Source of the DNA: Nannocystis pusilla
Lineage (GTDB): Bacteria; Myxococcota_A; Polyangia; Nannocystales; Nannocystaceae
Length of the DNA stretch: 64,000 nt
Direction of reading: 5' to 3'
NCBI RefSeq assembly: GCF_026626665.1
Contig: NZ_JAPNKE010000002.1
Location: 4,503,168 to 4,567,167 of the forward strand
A program made the position numbers and the translations under genes. Shown here one piece after another: positions 43,846 to 54,799 of this stretch (position 1 is the stretch's first letter; every line of letters starts with the position of its first letter). The notes below the pieces were generated by a model. It made no database searches, was not told where the DNA came from, and saw only the letters and a list, made by a program, of their open reading frames with translations.

Positions 43846-44739
43846 TCAGTCGCGGAAGCGCTTGGTGAGCTCGGCGTAGGCGTCGATGCGGCGGTCGCGG
43901 AGGAACGGCCAGATCCGCCGCACCTGCTCGCTGCGGCCGCGGTCGACCTCGACTACCACGACCTCGGCCGACTCGCCGGCCTTGGCCAGGAACTCGCCCT
44001 GGGGGCCGGCAACGAAGCTGTGCCCCCAGAACTGCAGGCCGGGGTTGACGCCGCTCGGGTCGGGCTCGTGGCCGACGCGGTTGGCGACCACCACCGGCAG
44101 GCCGTTGGCGACCGCGTGGCCGCGCTGCACCGTGATCCACGCCTCGCGCTGGCGCATGCGCTCGTCCTCCGAGTCGCGCATGTCCCAGCCGATCGCCGTG
44201 GGGTACAGCAGCAGGTCGGCGCCGGCGAGCGCCATCATGCGCGCGCCTTCGGGGTACCACTGGTCCCAGCAGACCAGCACCCCGAGCTTGCCGACCGACG
44301 TCTCGATCGGGTTGAAGCCGAGGTCGCCGGGCGTGAAGTAGAACTTCTCGTAGTAGGCCGGGTCGTCGGGGATGTGCATCTTGCGGTACTTGCCCGCGAT
44401 GCTGCCGTCCTTCTCGAGCACGACCGCGGTGTTGTGATAGAGCCCGACGGCGCGGCGCTCGAACAGCGAGGCGACGATGACGACCCCGAGCTCCTTGGCC
44501 AGCGCGGCCAGCTCGTTCGAGGTCGGGCCGGGGATCGACTCGGCCTGGTCGAACACCGCGGTGTCCTCGGTCTGGCAGAAGTACAGCCCCGCGTGCAGCT
44601 CCTGCAGCAGCACCAGCTCGGCCCCGCGACGGGCCGCCTCGCGGATGCCGGCCACCGTCGTGCGGAGGTTGTGCTCGCGGTCACCCGTGTTCTGCTGCTG
44701 CACCAGCCCGATCGTCCAGGTCGCCTTGCGCGTGGTCAT
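43846..44739 (-). CDS. aguB: N-carbamoylputrescine amidase
   Basis: 297 aa, nitrilase superfamily with the Glu-Lys-Cys triad: Glu47 in LLQELHAGLYF, Lys120 in YRKMHIPDDP, Cys157 in VCWDQWYPEGAR. The strings QELHAGLYFCQTED, KMHIPDDPAYYEKFYFTPGD and FWGHSFVAGPQGE are characteristic of AguB. It converts N-carbamoylputrescine to putrescine, CO2 and NH3, the last step of the arginine-decarboxylase/agmatine route. The agmatine deiminase partner (AguA) is not in the window. Confidence 0.95.
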   Translation of the reverse strand: MTTRKATWTIGLVQQQNTGDREHNLRTTVAGIREAARRGAELVLLQELHAGLYFCQTEDTAVFDQAESIPGPTSNELAALAKELGVVIVASLFERRAVGLYHNTAVVLEKDGSIAGKYRKMHIPDDPAYYEKFYFTPGDLGFNPIETSVGKLGVLVCWDQWYPEGARMMALAGADLLLYPTAIGWDMRDSEDERMRQREAWITVQRGHAVANGLPVVVANRVGHEPDPSGVNPGLQFWGHSFVAGPQGEFLAKAGESAEVVVVEVDRGRSEQVRRIWPFLRDRRIDAYAELTKRFRD

Positions 44740-44821
44740 GACGCGCCTCTATACGGCTTCCGCCGGCCTGGCGCCAGCACTTCGTGCGCGAGCGCGCGTC
44801 GGCTTGTGGCATGCTTGAGCC

Positions 44822-46059
44822 ATGGCCTCACTTCCCTTACGCCCCTTCGCCCGCACCTCCGTGGTCATCCTCACCGCGCTGGTCGCCACCCTCACCCGCC
44901 CCGCCCCCGCGGCCGCCTGCGGCGGCATGGTCTTCCCCGAGCACGAAGCCCGCGTCGGCGGCATGAGCGACCAGGAGCTCGCCGTCGTGTTCGGCGTCGA
45001 AGAGACCGTGCTGGTCGCCTCCGCCCGCTACGAGGGCGTCGACGCGGCCGAGTTCGCCTTCGTCCTCCCCCTCGCCAGCGCCCCCGCCGACGTCCGCGAC
45101 GGCGACCCCGCGCTGTTCCTCGCCCTCGACGAGTACAGCGCCCCGCGCGTCGCCATCTACCAGAGCGAGGACGAGCCGATGGGCCTGTGCGGCAGCAGCG
45201 ACAAGGAGGCAGCCTCGGCGACGGCATGGGCGATGGCGCCGACGTGATGGTGATCGACCGCGGCGAGACGGCGACCTACGAGTACGTCGTGATCGGCGGC
45301 GACACCGGCACCGCGATCGCCGACTGGCTGACCGACGCCGGCTACCCGCTGCCCGCCGACTACGCCGCCGCGCTCGCGCCGTACGTCGAGGACGAGTGGT
45401 TCTTCTTCGCCGCCAAGGTCAAGCCCGCGGCCGACAGCGGCGTGCTGGCGCCGATCGAGCTCCACCTGCCGCCGGCCCAGCCTGCCACCTTCGAAATCCC
45501 GCTGGCGATCGCCACCCACTCGATGAAGCCGGACGCCGAGCTGCGGCTCACCACCTACTTCCTCGGCGGCGGCCCGGTGCTGCCGCAGAACTACGCGGCC
45601 CAGGCGGTCGACGACGACGAGCTGGTCGCGCTGTCCGAGACCGAGACCAACTACGCCGAGCTCGAGGCCGCGGTGCTCGCCAGCGACCCCGAGGGCGCGT
45701 GGGTGATCGACTTCTCGAACCCGCTCTACGCCGGCGGCCTCGCCGAGGCCTACGACCAGGGCACGTGGGCCGGCCGCATCGACCCCGAGACGGCCAGCCG
45801 CGTCTGGCTCGAAGACTTCGGCGCCCGCGCCGGCCTCGACGGCCTCCACCTCACCCGCCTGCGCACCGCCCTGAAGCCGGCGCAGATCCGCGACCTCACC
45901 CTGCGCGCCGCCTCCGGCCCGCCGGTCGACGCCGTCCACGCCGTCGAGTATGACCCCGACGCCGGCCAGGCCTGCCAGATCGACCGCACCGGCCGCCTGC
46001 CCCAGCTCCTGCTGCTGGTGCCGGTGCTGGCGTGGATCCGCCGCAGGCCGCGGCGCTGA
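44822..46059 (+). CDS. DUF2330-type secreted membrane-anchored protein (frameshifted)
   Basis: N-terminal frame from ATG 44822: signal peptide TSVVILTALVATLTRPAPAA, then ACGGMVFPEHEARVGGMSDQ, the typical DUF2330 opening, and TVLVASARYEGVDAAEFAFV. At about 45205 (AAGGAGGCAG) it loses frame. The -1 frame carries on as MVIDRGETATYEYVVIGGDT, WLTDAGYPLPADYAAALAPY, VEDEWFFFAAKVKP, then a long beta-rich part and a C-terminal anchor PQLLLLVPVLAWIRRRPRR. Restored length about 412 aa. DUF2330 proteins are exported and of unknown function. Confidence 0.82.
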
Positions 46060-46064
46060 CCCAT

Positions 46065-46142
46065 CGAGCATGCTCTTCGGAGCATGCTCTTCGAGCATGC
46101 TCTTCGGGGCATGTTCTCCGAGCATGCTCTCCGGGACATGCC
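46065..46142. repeat. GAGCATGCTC repeat cluster
   Basis: GAGCATGCTCTTCGGAGCATG, GAGCATGCTCTTCGG, GCATGTTCTCCGAGCATGCTC and GGGACATGCC follow each other in about 80 bp right after the DUF2330 stop. The core is the fully palindromic GAGCATGCTC, spaced by TTCGG or TCCG loops: a variant of the ATGTCC repeat with the same loop sequences. Adjacent cores can pair as a series of tetraloop hairpins. Confidence 0.85.
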
Positions 46143-46180
46143 ATGACATTCCGCGGCGCACGCGAACATGAGCGCCGCGA

Positions 46181-46390
46181 TCGGGTGCCCCTGCCCGGCC
46201 GCCGACGCGGGCTCCGTCGCTGGCACGCTATCGGGTGCGCCTTCCCGCCCGTCGACGCGCGGGCTCCGTCGCCGGCACGCTGTCGGGTACGCCTTCCCGG
46301 CCGCAGACGCGCGGGCTCCGTCGCCGGCTCGCGGTCGTGCGCGCCTGCCCGGCCGGCGACGCGCGCGGGCTCCGTCGCCGGCTCGCGGCC
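46181..46390. repeat. 50-52-bp tandem repeats
   Basis: Four imperfect units starting about 46181, 46231, 46283 and 46335. Each includes TCGGGT(G/A)CGCC, a CCCGGCCG-type centre and GCGGGCTCCGTCGCCGGC. They end at the stop of the kinase/ATPase gene (46394). Likely a minisatellite; no unique spacers. Confidence 0.75.
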
Positions 46391-46393
46391 GGC

Positions 46394-49300
46394 CTATCCG
46401 AGCCGCCCCAGCAGCGCCCGGGCCTCGCGCAGGTCGGCCGTCTCGAGCCCCTCGGTGAACCACTCGTACACGCCCGACACCAGCGCGCGGGCCTCGCCGG
46501 GGCTGCCGCGCAGGACCAGCAGGCGGGCCTGGCTGAGCGCCAGGCGCAGCTCCCACGCGCGCGCCTGCTGGCGGCGGGCGACCTCGAGGCCGCGGCGGAA
46601 GCAGTCCTCGGCGGTGCGCGTGCCCGACGTCATCCCGGTCGACAGCAGCAGCTCGCCGCGCAGGCGCAGCACCTCGGCCTCGAAGAAGCGCTCGCCGGAG
46701 CGGCGCATGAACTCCTCGACCTCGTCGACCTTGCGCATCGCCTCGTCGTGACGGCCGGCCCGCCACAGGCCCCAGATGGCGGCCGCCTGGAAGAACGAGA
46801 TGCCGGCCTTGGCGCCCGTCCGCGTCCACCCGGCCACGCCCTCGGCCAGCTCGGCCGCCCCCGCCTCGCGCTCGCCGACCCCGAGCTGGGCCCAGCCGCG
46901 CTGGATCTGGCACATCGCCAGCCACAGCTGCAGCTTGTGCTCGGTCGCCACCTGCTCGGCGCGGTCGGCCAGATCGCGGGCGACCGCGAACTCGCCGCGG
47001 TAGTTGTGGATCGTCGCCAGGTAGTTCATCGCGAACGCGATGCTCAGCGGGTGCTCGATCTGCTGGGCCAGCGCCAGCGCCTCGCGGGCGCGCGCCACCG
47101 CCTGGTCGGGGTAGCCGAGGAACCACAGCACCCACCCGAGGTACAGCCCGTTGGTCACCCCCGGGTCCTGGCCGTAGCGCAGCGCCAGCTTGCCGTGCTC
47201 GCGCACGTCGTACAGCGCGAGGCCCTTCTCGGTCAGCTCGCGGCAGCCGGCGATCTCGCCGAGCAGCATCTGGCTGGTCCCGAGCGCGCGGTAGGCCAGC
47301 ATCAGCATCGTGCGGTTGTCGGTGGTCTCGGCCTGCGCCACCAGTGGCGCCCGAGGTTGGCCGAGATCTCGGCCGCGCCGCCGACCATGTAGAACTGCCA
47401 CAGGCCGAGCACCGACGGGAACAGCTGGGCGTCGTCGCCGGCGCGGCGGCACAGCTCGCGCGCGCGGGCGTAGGTGTCGTGGACCTCGGGCGCCGCGTAG
47501 CCGCGGATCGACATCAGCGGCGCGCCGAGGGCCAGCTGCAGCGCCAGCTCCTTGCGGTCGCGCGGATCGCCCTCGGGCCGGTCGCGCAGCAGCGCGATCG
47601 CCCGCGAGTAGTGCGACACCGCGTCGGTGTTGGCCGAGCGCTGCACCGCCTTCTGCCCGGCCTTCTCGAGCCACTCGATCGCGCGCTCGCAGTCGCCGGC
47701 CTCGACGAAGTGGTGCGCCAGCAGCTCGGGCTGCAGCTCGGCGAGCTCGGGGAATTGGCCGAGGATCGCCCGCGTCGCCTGTTGGTGCAGGTACTGCCGG
47801 CGCGGCCGCAGCAGCGAGCCGAGCGCCGCCTCCTGGATCAGCGCGTGGCGAAACACGTAGCGGGCCGCCTGCTCGCTGCCCTCGGCGCGGACGATGCCGG
47901 CCTCGACCAGCTGCATCAGGCCGGTGCGCAGCGTGTCCTCGTCGCGGTCCGACGCGTGGCGCAAGAGCGCGTACGTGAAGTCGCGCCCGAGCACCGCCCC
48001 GAGCTGGGCCGCCTCGCGCCCGGCCTCCTGCAGGCGGTCGAGGCGGGCCAGCAGCAGCTCCTGCAGCGTCGCCGGGATGGCCGCCAGCGCCGAGCTGGCC
48101 TTGCGGACATCCGCCTCCCGGCCCTCGCGCTGCCACACCTCCGCCGCGGACTGCGTGATCTCCTCGACGAACAGCGGGATGCCGTCGGCGCGCGCCACCA
48201 GCTGCTCCACCAGCGCCTCCGGCAGCGCCTGTCCGCGGGCCGCCAGCGCCACCATCGCCGCCGTCTGGTGCGGCGACAGCCGGCGCAGCGCCAGCCGGTG
48301 CAGGTGCGGCCGCGCCGGCCAGTTGGGCATGAACTCCGGCCGCGACGTCGCCACCACCATCAGCGGCGCGTCCTCCATGCGGGCCACCAGCAGCTCGAGC
48401 AGCTCGAGCGTGCTCTGGTCGCTCCAGTGCAGGTCCTCGACCACCAGCAGCGTCGGCCGCTGCGCGGCCAGGGCCATGACCGTGCGGATCAGCGCCTCCT
48501 GCACCCGGTTCTTCAGCAGGTCGGGCGACAGCTGCGGCGCCGCGTACCTGTCGTTCAGCGGGATCGCCAGCACCGCCGCGAACAGCGGCACCGTCTCCTG
48601 CAGCGGCACGCGCAGGGCCGCCAGCGCCGCCTCGACCCGCGCCAGGCGCTCGCTCGCCGCCGTCTCCGGGTCGATGTCCAGCGCCCGCATCGTCGCCTCG
48701 AGCAGCGGGTGCAGGGCGCTGTTGCGGAAGTGCGGCCAGCACTGGCACACCAGCCGCTGGTGGGCCTCGCCGGCCGTGTACGTGCGCAGCGTCTGCACCA
48801 GCCGCGACTTGCCGAGCCCCGCCTCGCCCGACAGCAGCACGAACTGCCCGCGGCCCTCGCGGACCTGGGCCCACAGCCCGCGCAGCGCCTCGATCTCGGC
48901 CTCGCGCCCGACCAGCGGCGTCAGCTCCTCCGCCGCGCGGTCGAACCGGCTGACCGTGCGACTCGGCCGCAGCGCCCGCAGCACCTCGATCGTGCGTCCG
49001 GCCCCGGGCGGTCGCCGCTCGCCGCGGGCCTCGACCTCGATCGTCCCGCGGACCCGCGCCGCGCGCGGCCGCTGAGCAGGATCTCGTGCGGGCCCGCCTG
49101 TCCTTCGAGCCAGGTCGCTACGTGCGGCAGCTCGCCGAGCAGCCGCGGCGCCGCCTCGTGCTCGCGCTTGTCGGCGACCACCGAGCCGCTGCAGATCCCG
49201 ATCCGCGCCGCCAGGGTCGCCCCGCCCGAGCCGGCCAGGCCGCGCACCGAGTCGACGATCAGAAACCCCGCCCGCAGCGCCCGCTCCGCGTCGTCCTCGT

Positions 49301-50549
49301 GCGCCGCGGGCCAGCCGAAGCACACCAGCGCGTGCCCGCCGTGGGCCGCCACCACCGCGCCGTCGAGCTGGCGCGCCACCGTGGCGCAGATGTCCAAAAA
49401 GCCATCCAGCACATCGGCGTAGGCGTCGGCGTCCAGCACCTCGGCCAGCGCCAGCGCCTCGACCAGCGAGCACGACAGCAGCGTCACCTGGCGGCGCTCG
49501 CTGGCGCGGGTCCGCGGGCGCTCGGCCGGCTCCTCGCCCGCGCGGCCCGGTCGCGCCAGCGCCAGCTCGAGCCCGACCAGCGCGTCGAGCAGCTCCTCCG
49601 CCGTGCCGAACCGGCGCGCCACGTCCTTGGCCAGCGCGCGGGCGGCCACCGCCTCGGCCTGCTCGGGCAGCTCGGGCCGGAACGCGCGCAAGAGCGGCGC
49701 CGGGGCCTCGGACAGCACGTTTTGCCGCACCTCCGACAGGTGGTCGCGCCAGAACGGCGAGCGCCCGCACAGCATCTCGAACAGCATCACCCCGACCGAC
49801 CACAGGTCCGTGCGGCCGTCCTGGTCCTCGCCGCGCCACTGCTCCGGCGACATGTAGCGCGGCGTGCCCGACAGCGGCGACGTCGGGTGGTCGGCGCGCC
49901 CGGCCACCACCGACGCCAGGCCGAAGTCGACGATCTTGGCCCGCCCGTCGCGCGTCACGAACACGTTGGCCGGCTTGAGGTCGCGGTGCACGATGCTGGC
50001 CCGGTGCGCGTGCGACAGCCCGCGGACGATGTCGATGATCACCCCGACCACGCGGCGGGCGTCGAGCGGGCCCTCGGCCAGCACCGCGTCGAGCGGCCGG
50101 CCCTCGAGGTACTCCATCACCAGGAACGGCACCCCTGCGGCGCTGCCGAGGTCGAACACGCGGACGATATTTTCGTGGCTGAGGCGCGCGCTGGCCCGCG
50201 CCTCGCCGCGGAACCGTTCGACCAGCTCGCGCCCGCTGTCGTCGGTCGGCGCCTGCAGGATGAACTTGATCGCCACCGGCCGGTCGAGCAGCGTGTCGCG
50301 GGCCAGGTAGACCACGCCCATGCCGCCGGCCCCGAGCCGCTCGAGCAGCTCGAAGCGCTGCCCGTCCTCGCCGCCGATCCGGTCGCCCTTCTTCGCCAGC
50401 GGCATGAACCCCGGCTTCTCGCCCGCGCCGTGGAGGATGGTCGTCTCCTCCGCGTCCGACAGCAGCTCCGCCGGCCCGCCGCTCCAGCGCGTCACCATCT
50501 GCCCGAGGAGCGTCCCTTCCAGAGCCGACGGCGCGACGGTGTCCTTCAC
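46394..50549 (-). CDS. Giant Ser/Thr kinase - cyclase-like - AAA ATPase - TPR regulator (two frameshifts)
   Basis: GTG start 50549. First frame: kinase domain about 65-330 with LGAGGMGVVYLA, Lys95, catalytic HRDLKPAN (Asp190), DFG (208-210), GTPRYMSPEQ. Next is a class III cyclase-like segment (RRQVTLLSCSLVEALALAEV, AHGGHALVCFGWPAAHEDDA) whose two metal Asp are replaced, so probably inactive. Near 49070 the -1 frame continues with a STAND/AAA ATPase: Walker A LSGEAGLGKSRL, Walker B LLVVEDLHWSD. Near 47340 another -1 step leads to TPR-like repeats up to 46394. Restored length about 1385 aa, the known PknK/AfsR-like architecture. Each step equals one missing base. Expected to be a cytoplasmic signal integrator. 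Confidence 0.85.
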
Positions 50550-50903
50550 ATCCCGCTTCTATCACGAGGGCGTCGTCCTCGATCGTGCGTCATGGTCCGC
50601 GCGGTCCGCATGGGGGTACAGGACCGCATTCGCAAGCGGGCGGAACCGCCCGCACCATTCGCACGCCACGGCCGAGACCGACGATTCGAGGTCGCCTTGT
50701 CCTATCATTTGGACCGCGGATCGGCGACTCCTCGGGCGCACTTGCGAATCGTCGTTCCTCGCGCCGCCGACCGCCCGCTCGAGTTCGCCCCGATCCGTTC
50801 CCGCGCGCCGGCTGTTCCGGCCTGCGAGCGGCCTCTGCGGCCCTGCGGCGGCCCCTGGCGGCCCGGCTTGCCGCCCCGCCGGGGCGCGCTATCAGGTCCG
50901 GTC
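50550..50903. other. Divergent intergenic region
   Basis: 354 bp between the giant kinase start (-) and the carbonic anhydrase (+). It has TTGTCCTATCATTTGG around 50698-50713 as a comparatively A/T-rich patch, a possible promoter. No gene supported. Confidence 0.45.
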
Positions 50904-51577
50904 ATGCCAGCACCCCTCGTGACCCCGCAGCTCACCCAGCAGTCGCCGATCAAGCTCCATACCATGAGGAGCTATTACGCGCCCGAGCTGAGGCCGCTCG
51001 AGTTTCAATACACCAAGGTCGCCGGCACGCTCGTGGGCGAGGAGTTCGTGCTCGACCGGACCGGCGCCGGTTGCCACGTCGTCTTCGACGGCATGGAGTG
51101 TCCGCTGCGCAAGCTCCACTTCCACGCGCCCGGCGAGCACCGCATCGACGGCATGGTCTCCGAGCTCGAGCTGCACCTCGTGCACGAGATCCTCGAGTAC
51201 CCCGACGCCTACCCGTCGGCCTACCTGGTCGTCGGCGTCATGCTCGAGTCCAAGACCGACAAGACCGGCCAGGCGCAGCCGCTCGCGCCGTGGCTGCGCG
51301 GCCACTTCGACGCCCGCGCGGTCGCCCGCGGCCGGCGCGGCGATCGGCAGGAGTACGAGGTCGACCCGTCGGTCTACCTGCCGGAGGACCGCGCCTACTT
51401 CCGCTACGAGGGCTCGCTCACCACCGGCGACACCGAGGAGGTCGTGACCTGGACCGTGCTGCGCGACTTCAGGACCATCGAGGGGCCCGCGCCGCTGCAG
51501 CTCGACCCGAGAGCAGCCGGCTGGTCCAGCCGCTGATGCGCCGCTACGTCCTCCGCAGCTTCGCCCTGATCGCCTGA
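50904..51577 (+). CDS. Alpha-carbonic anhydrase family protein (frameshift near C-terminus)
   Basis: The SPIKL opening, then LRKLHFHAPGEHRIDGMVSE with zinc ligands His72 and His74, LELHLVHE with His91, YLVVGVMLESK and YFRYEGSLTTGDTEEVVTWT. This is the alpha-CA fold, although the conserved PPCSE after SLTT is GDTEE. No signal peptide is seen (most bacterial alpha-CAs have one), so it may be cytoplasmic or a start lies elsewhere. The first frame ends early at 51536. The -1 frame gives the more natural tail ESSRLVQPLMRRYVLRSFAL and stops at 51577, again suggesting one missing base (near 51510). Reaction expected: CO2 + H2O to bicarbonate. Confidence 0.8.
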
Positions 51578-52260
51578 GCCGGCGCCGACGCGCCCGGCAG
51601 CACGACCTCCTGACCCGCTCGGCGCGCCGCCGGGCGGGTTTTCATGCGTGGTAAACCGAACGCCCGCGATGCCCGCGAGCGGGCACCCCAACCTCCGCTC
51701 CTGGGAGCGACGAACTCGAGGGCCCGTCGCCTCGGCTCCGGGACCGCGACGTCGCGCCGCGCTGCCGCCACCCTGCACGGCTCGGGCGCACCGGACCCGC
51801 GAGCTCCGCCACCGCGCCCGCAGGCGCCAGCGGACTCGACCGGCGCCTCGCAGCAATGGAAGACCCCGCCGCGTCGCGTGAGCTCGGTGCTGTCATTGCC
51901 GACAGGCGCCGTCCGATCGCTGCTATCACCATGGAGTCGAAGAGCGGAGCCCGCGGTCGGCGCCGGATCGCCATTCATGAGAGGACGCGCCGCGGTCGCC
52001 GCCGCAGCCGCGCTGGAAGACCTGGGCAAGCGCCTTCATGCGCGCCTCCCCCAGGGCGAATTCCTGGCCACGGACGCGGCGCGCGGGCGGAGCGCCCCGA
52101 TGCGAACCTTCCGCCATTGTGCATACATCGGTGACCACGCGGACGCCGCCGCGTGGTCCTACGAATCGCCTTTCGCCTGACCTCGCGCTGTCGGCCGCTG
52201 CGGACGCTGGTGTGCCGGCGCCGGCGAGTGATAGGTTGCGCGCGGGAAGGTCGGGGAACA
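51578..52260. other. Gap without a supported gene
   Basis: 683 bp upstream of the first DUF4215 gene. Open frames are Arg/Pro/Ala-rich with no domain. Moderately A/T-richer patches at 51640-51660 and 52110-52130 (GTGCATACATCGGTGACC) may be promoter elements. No repeat core of the ATGTCC type noticed. Confidence 0.45.
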
Positions 52261-54606
52261 ATGCGTAGACTGGGTGGCGGCAGGAATGTCATGAGTTTGG
52301 CGTGCGCGCTGGCGCTGTGGAGCGGATGCAGCAGCGACGTGCCTGCGGGCACCGAGTCGGTCGGCGGCAGCACCACCGAGGTCGGGACCGGCACCACCGC
52401 GCCCGATCCGACCACCGGGACGTCGACCACGACGACGACCTCCGACGCGCCGACGACCACGGGCATGGCGTCGGACGGCGAAGCGACGACGACGGGGATC
52501 GCCGGCGAGACGGAGACGGGCGAGCCGACCGGCGGGACCACCTCGGACGCGGTCTGCGGCGACGGCGTGGCCGAGGGCGGCGAGGCGTGCGACGACGGCC
52601 GCGACAACGGACCGGGCAAGCCGTGCACCGACGCCTGCGCGCTCAACACCTGCGGCGACGGCGACAAGAGCCCCACGGAGGAGTGTGACAACGGGGCGAT
52701 GAACGGGGACACGAACGGCTGCAAGGCCGACTGCACCGTCAACGTGTGCGGCGACGGGGCGGTCGGACCGGGCGAGGGCTGCGACGACGGCAACCAGAAC
52801 GACGGCGACGACTGCACCAACGCGTGCGCGGTGGCCAGCTGCGGCGACGGTGCGGTGGCGCCGACCGAGGCGTGCGACGACGGCAACCAGGACAACACCG
52901 ACGAGTGCACCGCCGCGTGCACGCTCCCGGCCTGCGGCGACACCTTCGTCCAGTCCGGCGAGGGCTGCGACGACGGGGCCGCCAACAGCGACAACGGCGC
53001 CTGCACCCTGAGCTGTCAGTTCAACGTGTGCGGCGACGGCGTGGTGTTCAACCTCGAGCCCGGCACCGAGCAGTGCGACCTCGGGGCCGACAACGGCCCC
53101 GGCAAGGCGTGCAACGCCACCTGCCAGCTCAACGTGTGCGGCGACGGCGACAAGGGCCCCGACGAGGACTGCGACGACGGCAACTTCGACGGCGGCGACG
53201 GCTGCTCGGCCGCGTGCAAGCTCGAGCAGTGCGGCAACCTCATCGTCGACCCCGGCGAGGACTGCGACGACGGCATCGACGGCGACAACGACGACGGCTG
53301 CACCGACGCGTGCAAGGCCCCGACCTGCGGCGACAGCTTCGTGCAGGACAGCCTCGGCGAGACCTGCGACCTCGGCGGCGGCAACAGCAACACCGGCGAC
53401 TGCACCCTCGGCTGCCAGACCGCCGCCTGCGGCGACGGCTTCGTCCACGCCGGCGTCGAGCAGTGCGACGACGGCGCCAACAACGGCGACACCAAGGCCT
53501 GCAAGGCGAACTGCACCTTCAACGTGTGCGGCGACGGCTTCGTCGGCCCGGGCGAGACCTGCGACGACGGCAACACCAGCAACGAGGACGGCTGCACCAA
53601 CGTGTGCAAGCCGGCCAGCTGCGGCGACGGCTTCAAGCAGCCGGGCGAGGCCTGCGACCTCGGCCAGGCCAACAGCAACACCGGCGCCTGCACCCTCGCC
53701 TGCGCCCTCCCGGTCTGCGGCGACACCTTCACCCAGGCGGGCGAGGAGTGCGACGACGGCAACCTGTCCAACGCCGACGCCTGCCTCGGCACCTGCAAGC
53801 TCGCCAAGTGCGGCGACACCTTCGTGCAGGCCGGGGTCGAGCAGTGCGACGACGGCAACGCGAGCAACACCGACACCTGCACCAACACGTGCAAGGCCGC
53901 CGTCTGCGGCGACACCTTCACCCAGCCGGCGATCGGCGAGCAGTGCGACGACGGCAACCAGGTCACCACCGACGCCTGCACCAACGCGTGCAAGTCGGCG
54001 ACCTGCGGCGACGCCATCGTGTGGGCCGGCAACGAGCAGTGCGACGACGGCAACGCGGTCAACACCGACGCGTGCGTGGCCGGCTGCAAGACCGCCAAGT
54101 GCGGCGACGGCTTCGTGCAGATGGGCGTCGAGACCTGCGACGACGGCAACGTCGCCAACAACGACGGCTGCAGCGCGGGCTGCCAGATCGAGATCTCGAA
54201 GTGCGGCAACGGGGTGATCGACCCCGGCGAGCACTGCGACACCGCCCTGCCGACGCCGGGGCCCGGGGTCGGCTGCAAGCCGGTGACGTGCCTCTACGAC
54301 TTCAGCCAGATCACCCAGCTCTACTGCAACGGCACCTGCACGTGGGCCGGCGGCGAGGGCTGCGATCAGGCCGACGCCAACATCCTCTGCAAGCTCAAGA
54401 CCGGCAACGCGAACAGCATCGCCACCAGCTGGACACCGGCGACCGCGCAGCCCACGTTCGGCTTCTCGTGCCCCGGCTACACCACCAACCTCGGCCCGCT
54501 GCCGGCCTTCGGCGTGCCGCAGGACGTGTGGTACCAGGGTGCGAGCATCCTCGGCAACCACGGCCCCGGCAACATCATCCTCAACCCGGTCTGCACGAAC
54601 CCGTGA
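52261..54606 (+). CDS. DUF4215 Cys-rich repeat lipoprotein
   Basis: 781 aa. Signal MRRLGGGRNVMSLACALALW with lipobox SGC, a Thr-rich linker to about 95, then roughly 18 tandem units of 27-40 residues of the form CGDGxxxxGExCDDGNxxxxDxCTxxCxxxxCG (DUF4215, myxococcal Cys-rich repeat). Aspartates in DDGN are likely Ca-binding. The last 110 residues form a different domain with CNGTCTWAGGEGCDQADANI and TATSWT-like IATSWTPATAQPTFGFSCPG, ending GNIILNPVCTNP. These stalk-like repeats are typical of myxobacterial surface proteins. A second such gene lies 2 kb downstream in the opposite orientation. Confidence 0.92.
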   Translation: MRRLGGGRNVMSLACALALWSGCSSDVPAGTESVGGSTTEVGTGTTAPDPTTGTSTTTTTSDAPTTTGMASDGEATTTGIAGETETGEPTGGTTSDAVCGDGVAEGGEACDDGRDNGPGKPCTDACALNTCGDGDKSPTEECDNGAMNGDTNGCKADCTVNVCGDGAVGPGEGCDDGNQNDGDDCTNACAVASCGDGAVAPTEACDDGNQDNTDECTAACTLPACGDTFVQSGEGCDDGAANSDNGACTLSCQFNVCGDGVVFNLEPGTEQCDLGADNGPGKACNATCQLNVCGDGDKGPDEDCDDGNFDGGDGCSAACKLEQCGNLIVDPGEDCDDGIDGDNDDGCTDACKAPTCGDSFVQDSLGETCDLGGGNSNTGDCTLGCQTAACGDGFVHAGVEQCDDGANNGDTKACKANCTFNVCGDGFVGPGETCDDGNTSNEDGCTNVCKPASCGDGFKQPGEACDLGQANSNTGACTLACALPVCGDTFTQAGEECDDGNLSNADACLGTCKLAKCGDTFVQAGVEQCDDGNASNTDTCTNTCKAAVCGDTFTQPAIGEQCDDGNQVTTDACTNACKSATCGDAIVWAGNEQCDDGNAVNTDACVAGCKTAKCGDGFVQMGVETCDDGNVANNDGCSAGCQIEISKCGNGVIDPGEHCDTALPTPGPGVGCKPVTCLYDFSQITQLYCNGTCTWAGGEGCDQADANILCKLKTGNANSIATSWTPATAQPTFGFSCPGYTTNLGPLPAFGVPQDVWYQGASILGNHGPGNIILNPVCTNP

Positions 54607-54799
54607 AGCCGGTCGCGCCGACGCCCTCGCCGCGAGGGCGTCGCGCGCGAGCGAGTCGAGCGCGCCGCGGACGCGGGCGGGTTTGCACGGACGGGAATCC
54701 AATCGCCGCGCCGGGCCGTGGGCGGTTTGCACGGATGGAAAACGGATTGCCACGGGTGCACGTTGCTGGGCACCCCGCCGCGCCGCATCCTCCGCGCCC

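Noticed and set aside
51644..52180. 178-codon open frame upstream of the first DUF4215 gene
   Set aside because: Composition is Arg/Pro/Ala-rich, other frames are equally open, and there is no ribosome site or domain.
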